Shown here: piece by piece, positions 1-5,844 of the stretch
Layout: every line of letters starts with the position of its first letter
How positions within the stretch are numbered: position 1 is the first letter of the stretch
Source of the DNA: an uncultured Rhodospirillaceae bacterium
Lineage (GTDB): Bacteria; Pseudomonadota; Alphaproteobacteria; Rhodospirillales; Casp-alpha2
DNA length: 10,477 nucleotides
Assembly (NCBI GenBank): GCA_913048145.1
Contig: CAJWVP010000071.1
Coordinates: forward strand, 1-10,477
Direction of reading: 5' to 3'
Position numbers and translations under genes: made by a program
Notes under the pieces: model-generated
The model's input: only the letters and a program-made list of their open reading frames with translations
What the model was told of the DNA's origin: nothing
The model's database searches: none

Positions 1-443
1 TAGTCAACCGCATGGCCGAGGCCATGATGGCTGCCGCGGCCTTCGATCGCGTGACAATCTATGCGGATACATTGGCCGACAACGATCGCGGTTACTTCCC
101 TCGTCTCGGCGTGCTGGACCGAATGTTCAATCCGCGCGCTGGCTGCCACCTGGTGCGTCATATGAACGCCTCGCTCAACCACGTAGGTGGAAAGCTGAGT
201 CCCGGGGAACGAGTCAAATGCCCCGGCGGACTGAGCATCACACTGAATAGTGACGCGGGTGCAGTCCTCCTGGCCGTGCCGGATACCAGCAGCGAGACCG
301 TGACCGTCATGGGTAGCGGATCAATCGTCGATTTGGCGACGGGAGAACTCCGCGACGCCTCGCCAGACGCGGAAGGTCGCGTGTCAATCACACCCGGCCG
401 ATGCGGCGATACATTGATGCCGACCCTGATCTTACCTAACTAA
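1..443 (+). CDS. C-terminal part of an unrecognised protein (possible carbohydrate-active enzyme)
   Basis: The reading frame is open from the left edge (first full codon at base 3) to a TAA at 441-443, so the true start lies outside the window. The Met codon at base 12 has no convincing ribosome site and is probably internal. About 147 residues are visible. The first third contains DNDRGYFPR and a later NPRAG...RHMNASL segment. The rest is rich in short beta-like stretches (LLAVPDTSSETVTV, SIVDLATGEL, GRVSITPG). A barrel end followed by a small beta-sandwich with a 'V-D-L-x-T-G-E' strand is a common layout at the C-terminus of glycoside hydrolases, so a sugar-acting enzyme is possible and would suit the neighbours. 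I do not recognise the family and assign no function. It converges on the minus-strand gene that follows and overlaps its stop codon. Confidence 0.6.
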   Translation, partial: VNRMAEAMMAAAAFDRVTIYADTLADNDRGYFPRLGVLDRMFNPRAGCHLVRHMNASLNHVGGKLSPGERVKCPGGLSITLNSDAGAVLLAVPDTSSETVTVMGSGSIVDLATGELRDASPDAEGRVSITPGRCGDTLMPTLILPN

Positions 444-1459
444 GACGCTGTAGTTTGTTCGGCCAGAATCTGGGCGTGGATCGCCAGTTGTGTCACCTTG
501 AAAGCATGGGACTGGGTCATAGCAGTCTCGGTCCGGTTAATGATATCGTCGGTCAGGTTCTGGAAATAAGGAAGCCCCGACTCTCGGGCGTCCATATATT
601 CAAACCGTTCGCCGTTGACTAGGTAGAGGTTATCCGTCCGCGCGTCCGCGCCGAACTCGCAATATTTGCGCATTTCGATGGTGCCTTCCGTACCGACAAG
701 GAACAACCGCCCATCCCCCCAATTGGGCAGAGCGTCAGGTGTATACCAATCAACGCGGATGTAACCGGAAGCCGTAGGTGTGCGCAATGAGATTTCGCCA
801 AAGTCCTGGAGTTCGGGAGTGTCCGGGTTAGAGAAATTGGCCACCCGGGCCATAGCAACCTCCGCGTCTTCAGCCCCGGTGAAGTGCAAGAACTGATCGA
901 TCTGATGGGAAGCGATATCGCACAGGATGCCGCCGTAACGCGCGCGCTGGAAGAACCAATCGGGCCGGGTGTTGCGATTGAGGCGGTGTGGCCCCAGGCC
1001 AACGGTCTGGACGACGCGACCAATGGCCCCCTCGGCCACCAGTCGGCTGGCCATGGTGACGGCCGGCACCTCGAAACGCTCGGAAAAGTCGATGGACCAA
1101 ATGCGTCCGGTCCGGGCAACGGTTTCCTTGATGCGATCCAACTGCGCCAAAGTGGTGCAGCCGGGCTTGTCGACCATCACGTCTTTCCCATGCTCCATGG
1201 CTTCGATAGCCAAGCTCGCCCGGTCCGCCGGTACGGCTGCGATGAGGATTAGGTCGATGTCGTCATGCTGGAGGATCGATTGGCGGTCACGCGCCCGTTT
1301 TATGTTGCCGAAGCGTTTCTCAAACCCGGCCATGGTGGTCGGTGTGCCCTCGGTCCACCAGGCGGCGAAGTCCCAGCCGATGTCCATCATTTGCTGGGCT
1401 TGGCCATAGATGTGGCGATGATCGATGCCGATGGCGGCAAACATCAGTGGTTTAGACAT
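440..1459 (-). CDS. Gfo/Idh/MocA family oxidoreductase
   Basis: Predicted NAD(P)-dependent oxidoreductase of about 339 residues, the usual length for the family. These cytosolic enzymes oxidise or reduce sugars, inositols and related polyols. The N-terminal Rossmann segment is AAIGIDHRHIYG, a variant that lacks the strict GxGxxG but is seen in family members. The EKP-type nicotinamide/catalytic motif appears as VDKPG (near residue 97). The C-terminal half has GGILCDIASHQID, carrying the conserved Asp and His of the substrate site. Two ATG codons are adjacent at 1462 and 1459. The AAGGAG ribosome site is 5 bases from the second and only 2 from the first, so I use 1459. It is the last gene of the minus-strand run, 128 bases after the extended SDR. 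The substrate cannot be read from sequence. The family assignment is sure. Confidence 0.92.
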   Translation of the reverse strand: MSKPLMFAAIGIDHRHIYGQAQQMMDIGWDFAAWWTEGTPTTMAGFEKRFGNIKRARDRQSILQHDDIDLILIAAVPADRASLAIEAMEHGKDVMVDKPGCTTLAQLDRIKETVARTGRIWSIDFSERFEVPAVTMASRLVAEGAIGRVVQTVGLGPHRLNRNTRPDWFFQRARYGGILCDIASHQIDQFLHFTGAEDAEVAMARVANFSNPDTPELQDFGEISLRTPTASGYIRVDWYTPDALPNWGDGRLFLVGTEGTIEMRKYCEFGADARTDNLYLVNGERFEYMDARESGLPYFQNLTDDIINRTETAMTQSHAFKVTQLAIHAQILAEQTTAS

Positions 1460-1464
1460 CATGT

Positions 1465-1470
1465 CTCCTT
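1465..1470 (-). promoter_or_regulatory. Ribosome binding site deciding the 1459 start
   Basis: AAGGAG on the minus strand, 5 bases before the second of two adjacent ATG codons. The spacing favours 1459 over 1462. Confidence 0.6.
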
Positions 1471-1590
1471 GCCTCCGGTGGAGATGTGACTGGTCAGCGT
1501 ATCGACGTTCTTGTGGCGCATGGATTGGCAGCGAAAATCTGAGCCATGATCACCTTATTGAGCTTTCGACGGGGGCTTTTGGGGGGCTTC

Positions 1591-2589
1591 CTATTTTGTA
1601 AACGGCTCGGACTGAATCCACTCGATGGTTTCTCGCAGAAACGTGGGAAAGTCGCGTAACTGGACGCCAAGGCTGTCGCGGCGGGCGAAGTCAAACCCGG
1701 TCGGCGTCGCCGCAGGTTGCATTATAGGGGCCGGCATCTTCATGTGGGGCAGAAACTTCTTGCACTCAGCATAAATCTCCTGCCAGTGCAGGCTCTTGTA
1801 GACGCCAAAGTATCGGCCAGATGCATCAGGGTTTTCAAACGCTGCCAAAAACAGGTTTGCGAGGTCATACAAGTGGATCATGGAAGCGGAATCGTTGGGC
1901 GTCCTCTCATGACGCGCGGAACCGCCATCGATGACGCGTTTCAACCAGGCAAAGGGATTGTGGTTCATGTGCTCGGGCAGGATCGCCGGGCCGTAGAGGC
2001 CCGTCGGCAATATGATGGAGAGGCGGATGCCGTGTTCAGCACAAAATTTCATAGCGGCCTTCTCCATGACGGTCTTGGTTGCAGACGTGTACTTCTTCGC
2101 CCGACATTGCTCATCGGCATCCGACCAATGATCGACCTCGTTCTTAACCGGCACCGACGGGACAGGATTAGTGCTCGATGTGGACGAACAGATCACCGCT
2201 GTCCGTACACCCTGGAGATGCGCCGCGCGGAGAATGTTTAGGCAGCCGTCGACCGTGGGCATGATGATCTCCGCATAACCGCGAGTGTCATCCATTTCCT
2301 TGGCCAGCGTGCCGTCGGTCCCCTTATAGGTGGGAATGAGACAAGTGATAAACACACCGTCGGCGCCATCCAAAGGCGCAGCGAAGGATGCCTCGTCGCC
2401 CATCTCGGCACTGAACAGTGAGAGGTTTTCACCGCCTGGTAGGGCCTTTAGATAGAATGCTTTTTCAGGCGCGTTCCTGTCGCGGAGAGTGCCATTAACG
2501 GCGTAACCGCGTTGCAACGCGGCCCGAACAATATTTGAACCGACGAGCCCGCTGGCGCCTGCAACGCAAAGGGTGGTTACCTCAGTCAT
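1591..2589 (-). CDS. NAD-dependent epimerase/dehydratase family protein (extended SDR)
   Basis: Extended short-chain dehydrogenase/reductase of 332 residues, closest in style to dihydroflavonol/cinnamoyl-CoA/aldehyde reductases and nucleotide-sugar epimerases. The N-terminal Rossmann motif is GASGLVG (residues 11-17), followed by a basic patch after beta-2 (TLRDRNAPEK). The CSSTSS segment (134-139) supplies the usual active-site Ser/Thr. The region of the catalytic YxxxK reads YTSATK: Tyr167 and Lys172 are separated by four residues instead of three, with Thr at the normal Tyr position. LPTGLYGP (about 194-201) matches the conserved 'P-x-x-x-Y/F-G-P' strand of this group. An in-frame ATG at 2649 exists, but GGGAG lies 9 bases before the ATG at 2589 and the Rossmann strand begins there, so 2589 is preferred. 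It sits between the two Gfo/Idh/MocA genes. The substrate is unknown; a keto-sugar or aldehyde is plausible. Confidence 0.9.
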   Translation of the reverse strand: MTEVTTLCVAGASGLVGSNIVRAALQRGYAVNGTLRDRNAPEKAFYLKALPGGENLSLFSAEMGDEASFAAPLDGADGVFITCLIPTYKGTDGTLAKEMDDTRGYAEIIMPTVDGCLNILRAAHLQGVRTAVICSSTSSTNPVPSVPVKNEVDHWSDADEQCRAKKYTSATKTVMEKAAMKFCAEHGIRLSIILPTGLYGPAILPEHMNHNPFAWLKRVIDGGSARHERTPNDSASMIHLYDLANLFLAAFENPDASGRYFGVYKSLHWQEIYAECKKFLPHMKMPAPIMQPAATPTGFDFARRDSLGVQLRDFPTFLRETIEWIQSEPFTK

Positions 2590-2598
2590 GAAAATCGT

Positions 2599-2603
2599 CT
2601 CCC
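2599..2603 (-). promoter_or_regulatory. Ribosome binding site deciding the 2589 start
   Basis: GGGAG on the minus strand, 9 bases upstream of the ATG at 2589. It supports the shorter form of the extended SDR over one starting at 2649. Confidence 0.45.
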
Positions 2604-2644
2604 GGATTAGATGTTGTCGCTGGGCAGGATCCTCGCAGTAATTG

Positions 2645-2672
2645 ATCATAACGGCCTGTCTGCAACACGCAA
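2645..2672 (-). promoter_or_regulatory. Candidate sigma-70-type promoter before the extended SDR gene
   Basis: On the minus strand TTGCGT (2672-2667) and TATGAT (2650-2645) are separated by 16 bases. The -10 box matches TATAAT at five of six bases; the -35 box matches weakly. It lies in the 97-base gap after the second Gfo/Idh/MocA gene and could give the SDR gene its own start. It uses the same bases as the upstream in-frame ATG at 2649, another reason to doubt that start. Identified by eye only. Confidence 0.25.
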
Positions 2673-2686
2673 ACCGGCGGCAACGA

Positions 2687-3724
2687 TCAGACCAGAAAAA
2701 TCCGCCGTCCAGTTTCGCTGGATTCGTAGACGGCTTCCTCGGCGCGGAGGTTCGCCAGGTAGTCCCGTCCCGTGTTGGCTACGGCAGACCCTAAAGTCAA
2801 ATGGTCCAGAACCTGTTTCTGCGTCCGGTAGACGCTATCGCCGGCGAAGCCCCGGGCCTCCCAATCGAACAGGACGGCCTCTTCCGCGTTAGCGCCGAAG
2901 GCCCTAAAGAAAACCTTTCCGTCACCGCTGAGGCGGATGGTGCCCTTCGACCCCTCTACCCACATGTCGCCGATGGTTCGACGCCGGTCCTCAGCGATGT
3001 GGTCGGACAGGCGATTGCCGTCGAAGAGCGCGCGCACGCCGCTTTCAAATTTCATGATTATGAAGCCCGCGTCTTCGCCCGCGATATGCGGGTTCAATTG
3101 GGTGAGTTCTGCGGTCACGGTCTCGATTTCGCCGAAAAAGCCTCGAAAAACATCGATCAGGTGTATCGCCGTTTCGTGAACTAAGAAGCGCTCCATCTTC
3201 TGGAAGTAGGGTTGCCGGCGAAGGTAGGCCTCAGGGCCCTGACCATCTCCCGGCCGCAGGCGAAACGTGGCCTGATAGACCTCGCCAACCCTACCAGCGT
3301 CCAGCATCTCCTTGATCTTCATGTGCCACGGCTGAAAGCGGAAGTTTTCGTGCACGAACAAAGGCACGCTGGCATCTTCTGTCAATTGGACCGCCGCTTC
3401 CGCCTCTGCCAGGGAACGGGTGAAGGGCTTTTGACAAATAATCGGGATATAGCGCGCCACGCACATCTCAATGAACGCCATGTGCATGTCGGGTGGTACT
3501 ATGATGTCCACCAGGTCGGGCTTGACCGCGTCCAACATGGTTTCGAAATCATCAAAGGCCTGACAGCCGGCGAAGGCGGCAGCAGTCGCCGCCGCCTGGA
3601 CCTTGTTCAGGGAGCAGACGCCAACCAAGTTCACATCCAACCGCCTCCAAGCGTCATGGTGGAACTGACTGAAATAACCCGTACCGACTGTGGCCAGGCG
3701 CCGCTGCACCTGTGTTTCCAACAT
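2687..3724 (-). CDS. Gfo/Idh/MocA family oxidoreductase
   Basis: Predicted NAD(P)-dependent oxidoreductase of 345 residues. The Rossmann glycine motif is GTGYFSQFHH (near residues 14-23). The EKP motif is present as QKPF (about 99-102), keeping the Lys and Pro. HENFRFQPWH and HETAIHLIDVFRGFFGE follow in the C-terminal substrate domain, where the conserved His lies. The start at 3724 is preceded by AGGAG with a 7-base gap. The UAG stop of the lactonase gene overlaps this ribosome site (TAGGAG), and only 10 bases separate the two genes, so translation is probably coupled. L-arabinose 1-dehydrogenase of Azospirillum belongs to this family and works with an SMP-30 lactonase, so a sugar 1-dehydrogenase role is plausible. 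The substrate is not determined. It is clearly different from the Gfo/Idh/MocA protein at 440-1459. Confidence 0.93.
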   Translation of the reverse strand: MLETQVQRRLATVGTGYFSQFHHDAWRRLDVNLVGVCSLNKVQAAATAAAFAGCQAFDDFETMLDAVKPDLVDIIVPPDMHMAFIEMCVARYIPIICQKPFTRSLAEAEAAVQLTEDASVPLFVHENFRFQPWHMKIKEMLDAGRVGEVYQATFRLRPGDGQGPEAYLRRQPYFQKMERFLVHETAIHLIDVFRGFFGEIETVTAELTQLNPHIAGEDAGFIIMKFESGVRALFDGNRLSDHIAEDRRRTIGDMWVEGSKGTIRLSGDGKVFFRAFGANAEEAVLFDWEARGFAGDSVYRTQKQVLDHLTLGSAVANTGRDYLANLRAEEAVYESSETGRRIFLV

Positions 3725-3734
3725 CGACCCTCTC

Positions 3735-4688
3735 CTATGAGTGCCAATGATATGGCGCGAGGCCCGCCTGATCCGTCCGGAACGTGGCGATGGAATCTCC
3801 GAGCAGACAGCCGAGATAGACGGTCTTCAAATCCGGTCCGCCAAAAGCCAGGCTGGATATGTTCTTGAGCTTCTTCCCGGCCGCCTTGTCCAGGTGCGAC
3901 CGGCCCAACTGATCAGCCTGGTAGGCCGCCTCAGTCCACGCGATATGATCAGGGTCGCTGTCCTCGACGATGATTTCACGGTTACCGTTGCGGTCCACTC
4001 GAATGACGCGATTGGACACGATGGAAGTGATCCACACGCCGTCGTCCGCATCGAAGGTCAGACCGTCCGGATATTCTCCTTCACCGAATTCTGTGATCGT
4101 TGTCTTATTCACGAGATTACCGCTACCGGAAACATCAAATCGTGTCAGACGGCGGGCGAAGGTTTCGTTGACATAAAGCTGTCCTGTTTCCGGGTGGACT
4201 AGACATTCGTTGGTGTAGCCTAAACCGTCCGCAACGATGCGCGCGCCCGCATCATCCACCAAGACTATAAATCCGTCGGAACAATCGGCCCGGTATCCCA
4301 GGTCCCGCGGTTGGAGGCGCGTGCTCACCGTCACCCAGGTCCGGCCCTGACCATCCACGTGAACATAATTGGTCGGCGGCAGATCGATACCGTCGACACT
4401 GGTGAGGAACGGCGTCAGTTCACCATCTGGCGTCAACCGGAATACGCCGCCGTCTGTATCGCCCAAATGCGTGAGTAGCCATCCACCGTCACGCAGGATC
4501 GCAATGCCGTTGGGTTTCGGCTGAAAATCCCCTTTCGCCAGCACAGTGACCATATCTCCCGTGGAGGCCAGCAACGTGACCCCGCCCCGCCAGTCGGCCA
4601 TGTGCAACGTTCCGTCCACGCGCGCCAACGCGCATTCGGGACGGTGCAGACCGCTTCCGATAAACTGAAGTTGGTCCAGATCGATCAT
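3735..4688 (-). CDS. SMP-30/gluconolactonase/LRE family protein (sugar lactonase)
   Basis: Six-bladed beta-propeller lactonase, about 317 residues, expected to open aldonolactones to sugar acids using one divalent metal. The metal ligands of the family can be placed: Glu18 in RPECAL, Asn160 in YTNECLVHP and Asp208 in YPDGLTFD. PTNYVHVDGQGRTWV (about 106-120) is the substrate-side loop. Blade repeats such as DGTLHMADW, GQLYVNET and DGVWITSI are clear. GGAGG lies 5 bases before the ATG at 4688, so the in-frame start at 4706 is rejected. No signal peptide is seen, so it should be cytosolic. It is first in the minus-strand catabolic run and nearly abuts a Gfo/Idh/MocA gene, the pairing expected for successive sugar oxidation and lactone hydrolysis. 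The exact lactone is unknown. Confidence 0.92.
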   Translation of the reverse strand: MIDLDQLQFIGSGLHRPECALARVDGTLHMADWRGGVTLLASTGDMVTVLAKGDFQPKPNGIAILRDGGWLLTHLGDTDGGVFRLTPDGELTPFLTSVDGIDLPPTNYVHVDGQGRTWVTVSTRLQPRDLGYRADCSDGFIVLVDDAGARIVADGLGYTNECLVHPETGQLYVNETFARRLTRFDVSGSGNLVNKTTITEFGEGEYPDGLTFDADDGVWITSIVSNRVIRVDRNGNREIIVEDSDPDHIAWTEAAYQADQLGRSHLDKAAGKKLKNISSLAFGGPDLKTVYLGCLLGDSIATFRTDQAGLAPYHWHS

Positions 4689-4693
4689 GAGAA

Positions 4694-4698
4694 CCTCC
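4694..4698 (-). promoter_or_regulatory. Ribosome binding site deciding the lactonase start
   Basis: GGAGG on the minus strand, 5 bases before the ATG at 4688. It lies inside the longer version of the frame (start 4706), which is therefore unlikely. Confidence 0.7.
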
Positions 4699-4731
4699 GG
4701 AGACAAGATAACAAATTGATTAGAATATTCG

Positions 4732-4745
4732 TTGCGTCACAGCAA
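4732..4745 (-). promoter_or_regulatory. Small inverted repeat, possible operator, upstream of the lactonase
   Basis: TTGC and GCAA arms are separated by six bases within the 71-base, AT-richer gap between rlmB and the lactonase gene. The position, about 45 bases before the lactonase start, suits a regulator site for the catabolic run. The arms are only four bases each, so chance is a serious alternative. Confidence 0.18.
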
Positions 4746-4759
4746 TCGCGGAGACGCCC

Positions 4760-5479
4760 TCAGCCGCGGAAGAACTCCGCCATAGCGACTGTGGCCGCAA
4801 CCCCGGCATTCAGACTCTCAACCCCTTCGCGCCCACCTGGAATCTGGACCAACTCATCACAGTACTTACGCGTCTTCTCGCGAAGGCCTTCGCCCTCGGC
4901 GCCGATGACGATAACGGTTTTCTCGGCGAACTCGGCCTGCGCCAGGGTCTTTTTGCCACGCTCATCCATGCCGTAGGCCCAATAGCCCAGTCCCTTCAGG
5001 TCCTGCAACGCGCGAGACACATTGGTCACCCGGAACACCTTAACGAATTCCGCACCGCCCACGGCATAGCGGACTACCGTCGAACTCAGGCTGACCGACC
5101 GGTTCTTCATGACCAGAACGGCATCAACTCCGAAGAATGCGGCGCCGCGCAGGATGGTAGCGAAGTTCTGCGGGTTGGAGACTTGATCGAGTGCCAGAAT
5201 ACAACGCCCATGTTCCAGGATATCCAGATCTCGGTCGCCATAGTGCGGGCGGGGATTAGCAAACACCACAATGCCCTGGTGTTTGTCATCTTCCGTAAAT
5301 TCACCCAGACGCCGGAATGTCGGCCAGTCGAGAAATTCAGGTTCGATACCGTTTTTCTGTGCGAAGTCGATGAATTCCTGATGGTATTCTTCTTTGCCGG
5401 CAATAGCCATGCGCTGGATATCCTGGGGCCGCGTCAGGAACACGGCGCGGACCGAGTGTTTGCCAAAAATCTTTTCCAC
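4760..5479 (-). CDS. rlmB: 23S rRNA (guanosine-2'-O)-methyltransferase RlmB (TrmH/SpoU family)
   Basis: SPOUT methyltransferase of 239 residues, about the length of E. coli RlmB, which methylates G2251 of 23S rRNA using S-adenosylmethionine. A short N-terminal substrate-binding part begins KIFGKHSV and ends with the family's HQGI (67-70). Motif 1 is LDQVSNPQNFATILR (97-111), containing the conserved Asn and Arg. Motif 2 is VIGAEGEGLR (191-200). Motif 3 is IPGGREGVESLNAGVA (213-228), with the SLN that forms the trefoil knot. Translation starts at GTG (5479): a TAA lies a few codons upstream in frame and no other start fits, and GGGGAG is 9 bases before it. The start is 21 bases downstream of the decayed DUF1971 gene. 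Related members methylate tRNA (TrmH), so the exact nucleotide target is assigned by family. Confidence 0.92.
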   Translation of the reverse strand: MEKIFGKHSVRAVFLTRPQDIQRMAIAGKEEYHQEFIDFAQKNGIEPEFLDWPTFRRLGEFTEDDKHQGIVVFANPRPHYGDRDLDILEHGRCILALDQVSNPQNFATILRGAAFFGVDAVLVMKNRSVSLSSTVVRYAVGGAEFVKVFRVTNVSRALQDLKGLGYWAYGMDERGKKTLAQAEFAEKTVIVIGAEGEGLREKTRKYCDELVQIPGGREGVESLNAGVAATVAMAEFFRG

Positions 5480-5500
5480 AGTCCCGGGCTCCCCTGCCTC

Positions 5501-5773
5501 TTAGAGATAGAATTCCATGTAAAATTCGAGCATTCCCAGGGGCGTCACGTGACGGGCTTGGATCGGTTCAATTATCTCCGGCGTTCCCAAGCACAAGACA
5601 GTCACCATCTCGTAGCCCGCCTACCCCAATTGAAGTTTACTAGACAACACGTGGACCACGCCCCTGACATCGTCTTTGGTAGCATGATCCGTGAGCAGCC
5701 CGGCGGGCACCGTGCCTTGTGTAAACGCCAGGGTTTTCTTGTGGGCGCTGACATTGGGCGGAAACGTGCACAT
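5501..5773 (-). pseudogene. Decayed DUF1971 (TehB-like cupin) gene with internal stop
   Basis: A 91-codon frame from ATG 5773 to TAA 5501 is interrupted by one TAG at 5623-5621 (codon 51). The first half reads PPNVSAHKKTLAFT, then TVPAGLLTDHATK and VRGVVHVL. The second half, in the same frame, reads PEIIEPIQARHV then TPLGMLEFYMEFYL. This follows the DUF1971 plan as I know it: 'LPxNV..YKxTP.FT..TVPxGLLxxHxTKAGVWG', 'VLEGxLRY', 'GVIEPxxPHHVEPLGPVRFFVEFY'. Key positions have changed (AGVWG is DDVRG, LRY is LQL, HHV is RHV), which together with the stop indicates loss of function. Without the stop the length of about 90 residues is right for the family. It points the same way as rlmB, so the two may once have been cotranscribed. 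The match is from memory, without alignment. Confidence 0.75.
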
Positions 5774-5819
5774 GACTGGTAGGGCCCCATCTCTCTATTC
5801 TAGACTAGGATCACACTGA

Positions 5820-5833
5820 AACCTACAAAGGTT
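5820..5833 (+). repeat. Short hairpin overlapping the dehydratase ribosome site
   Basis: AACCT, a four-base loop ACAA, then AGGTT make a perfect five-base-pair stem. Its 3' arm runs directly into the TTAAGGA ribosome site of the dehydratase gene at 5845. It could affect initiation, but a stem this short is weak and may be chance. Confidence 0.2.
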
Positions 5834-5844
5834 AAGGACCGATC

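Noticed and set aside
1571..1589. Two copies of GGGGGCTT just past the extended SDR stop, considered as a terminator or G-quadruplex
   Set aside because: There is no complementary arm for a hairpin and only two G-runs, so neither structure is supported.
1717..2241. Plus-strand open frame of about 174 codons
   Set aside because: It is antisense to the extended SDR gene, with no ribosome site or recognisable motif.
3212..3868. Plus-strand open frame of about 218 codons
   Set aside because: It is antisense to the second Gfo/Idh gene and the end of the lactonase gene, both clearly coding. Its translation has low-quality composition.
5183..5782. Plus-strand open frame of about 199 codons
   Set aside because: It lies antisense to rlmB and the DUF1971 remnant, whose reading frames carry real family motifs. 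It has no ribosome site and no recognisable motif.
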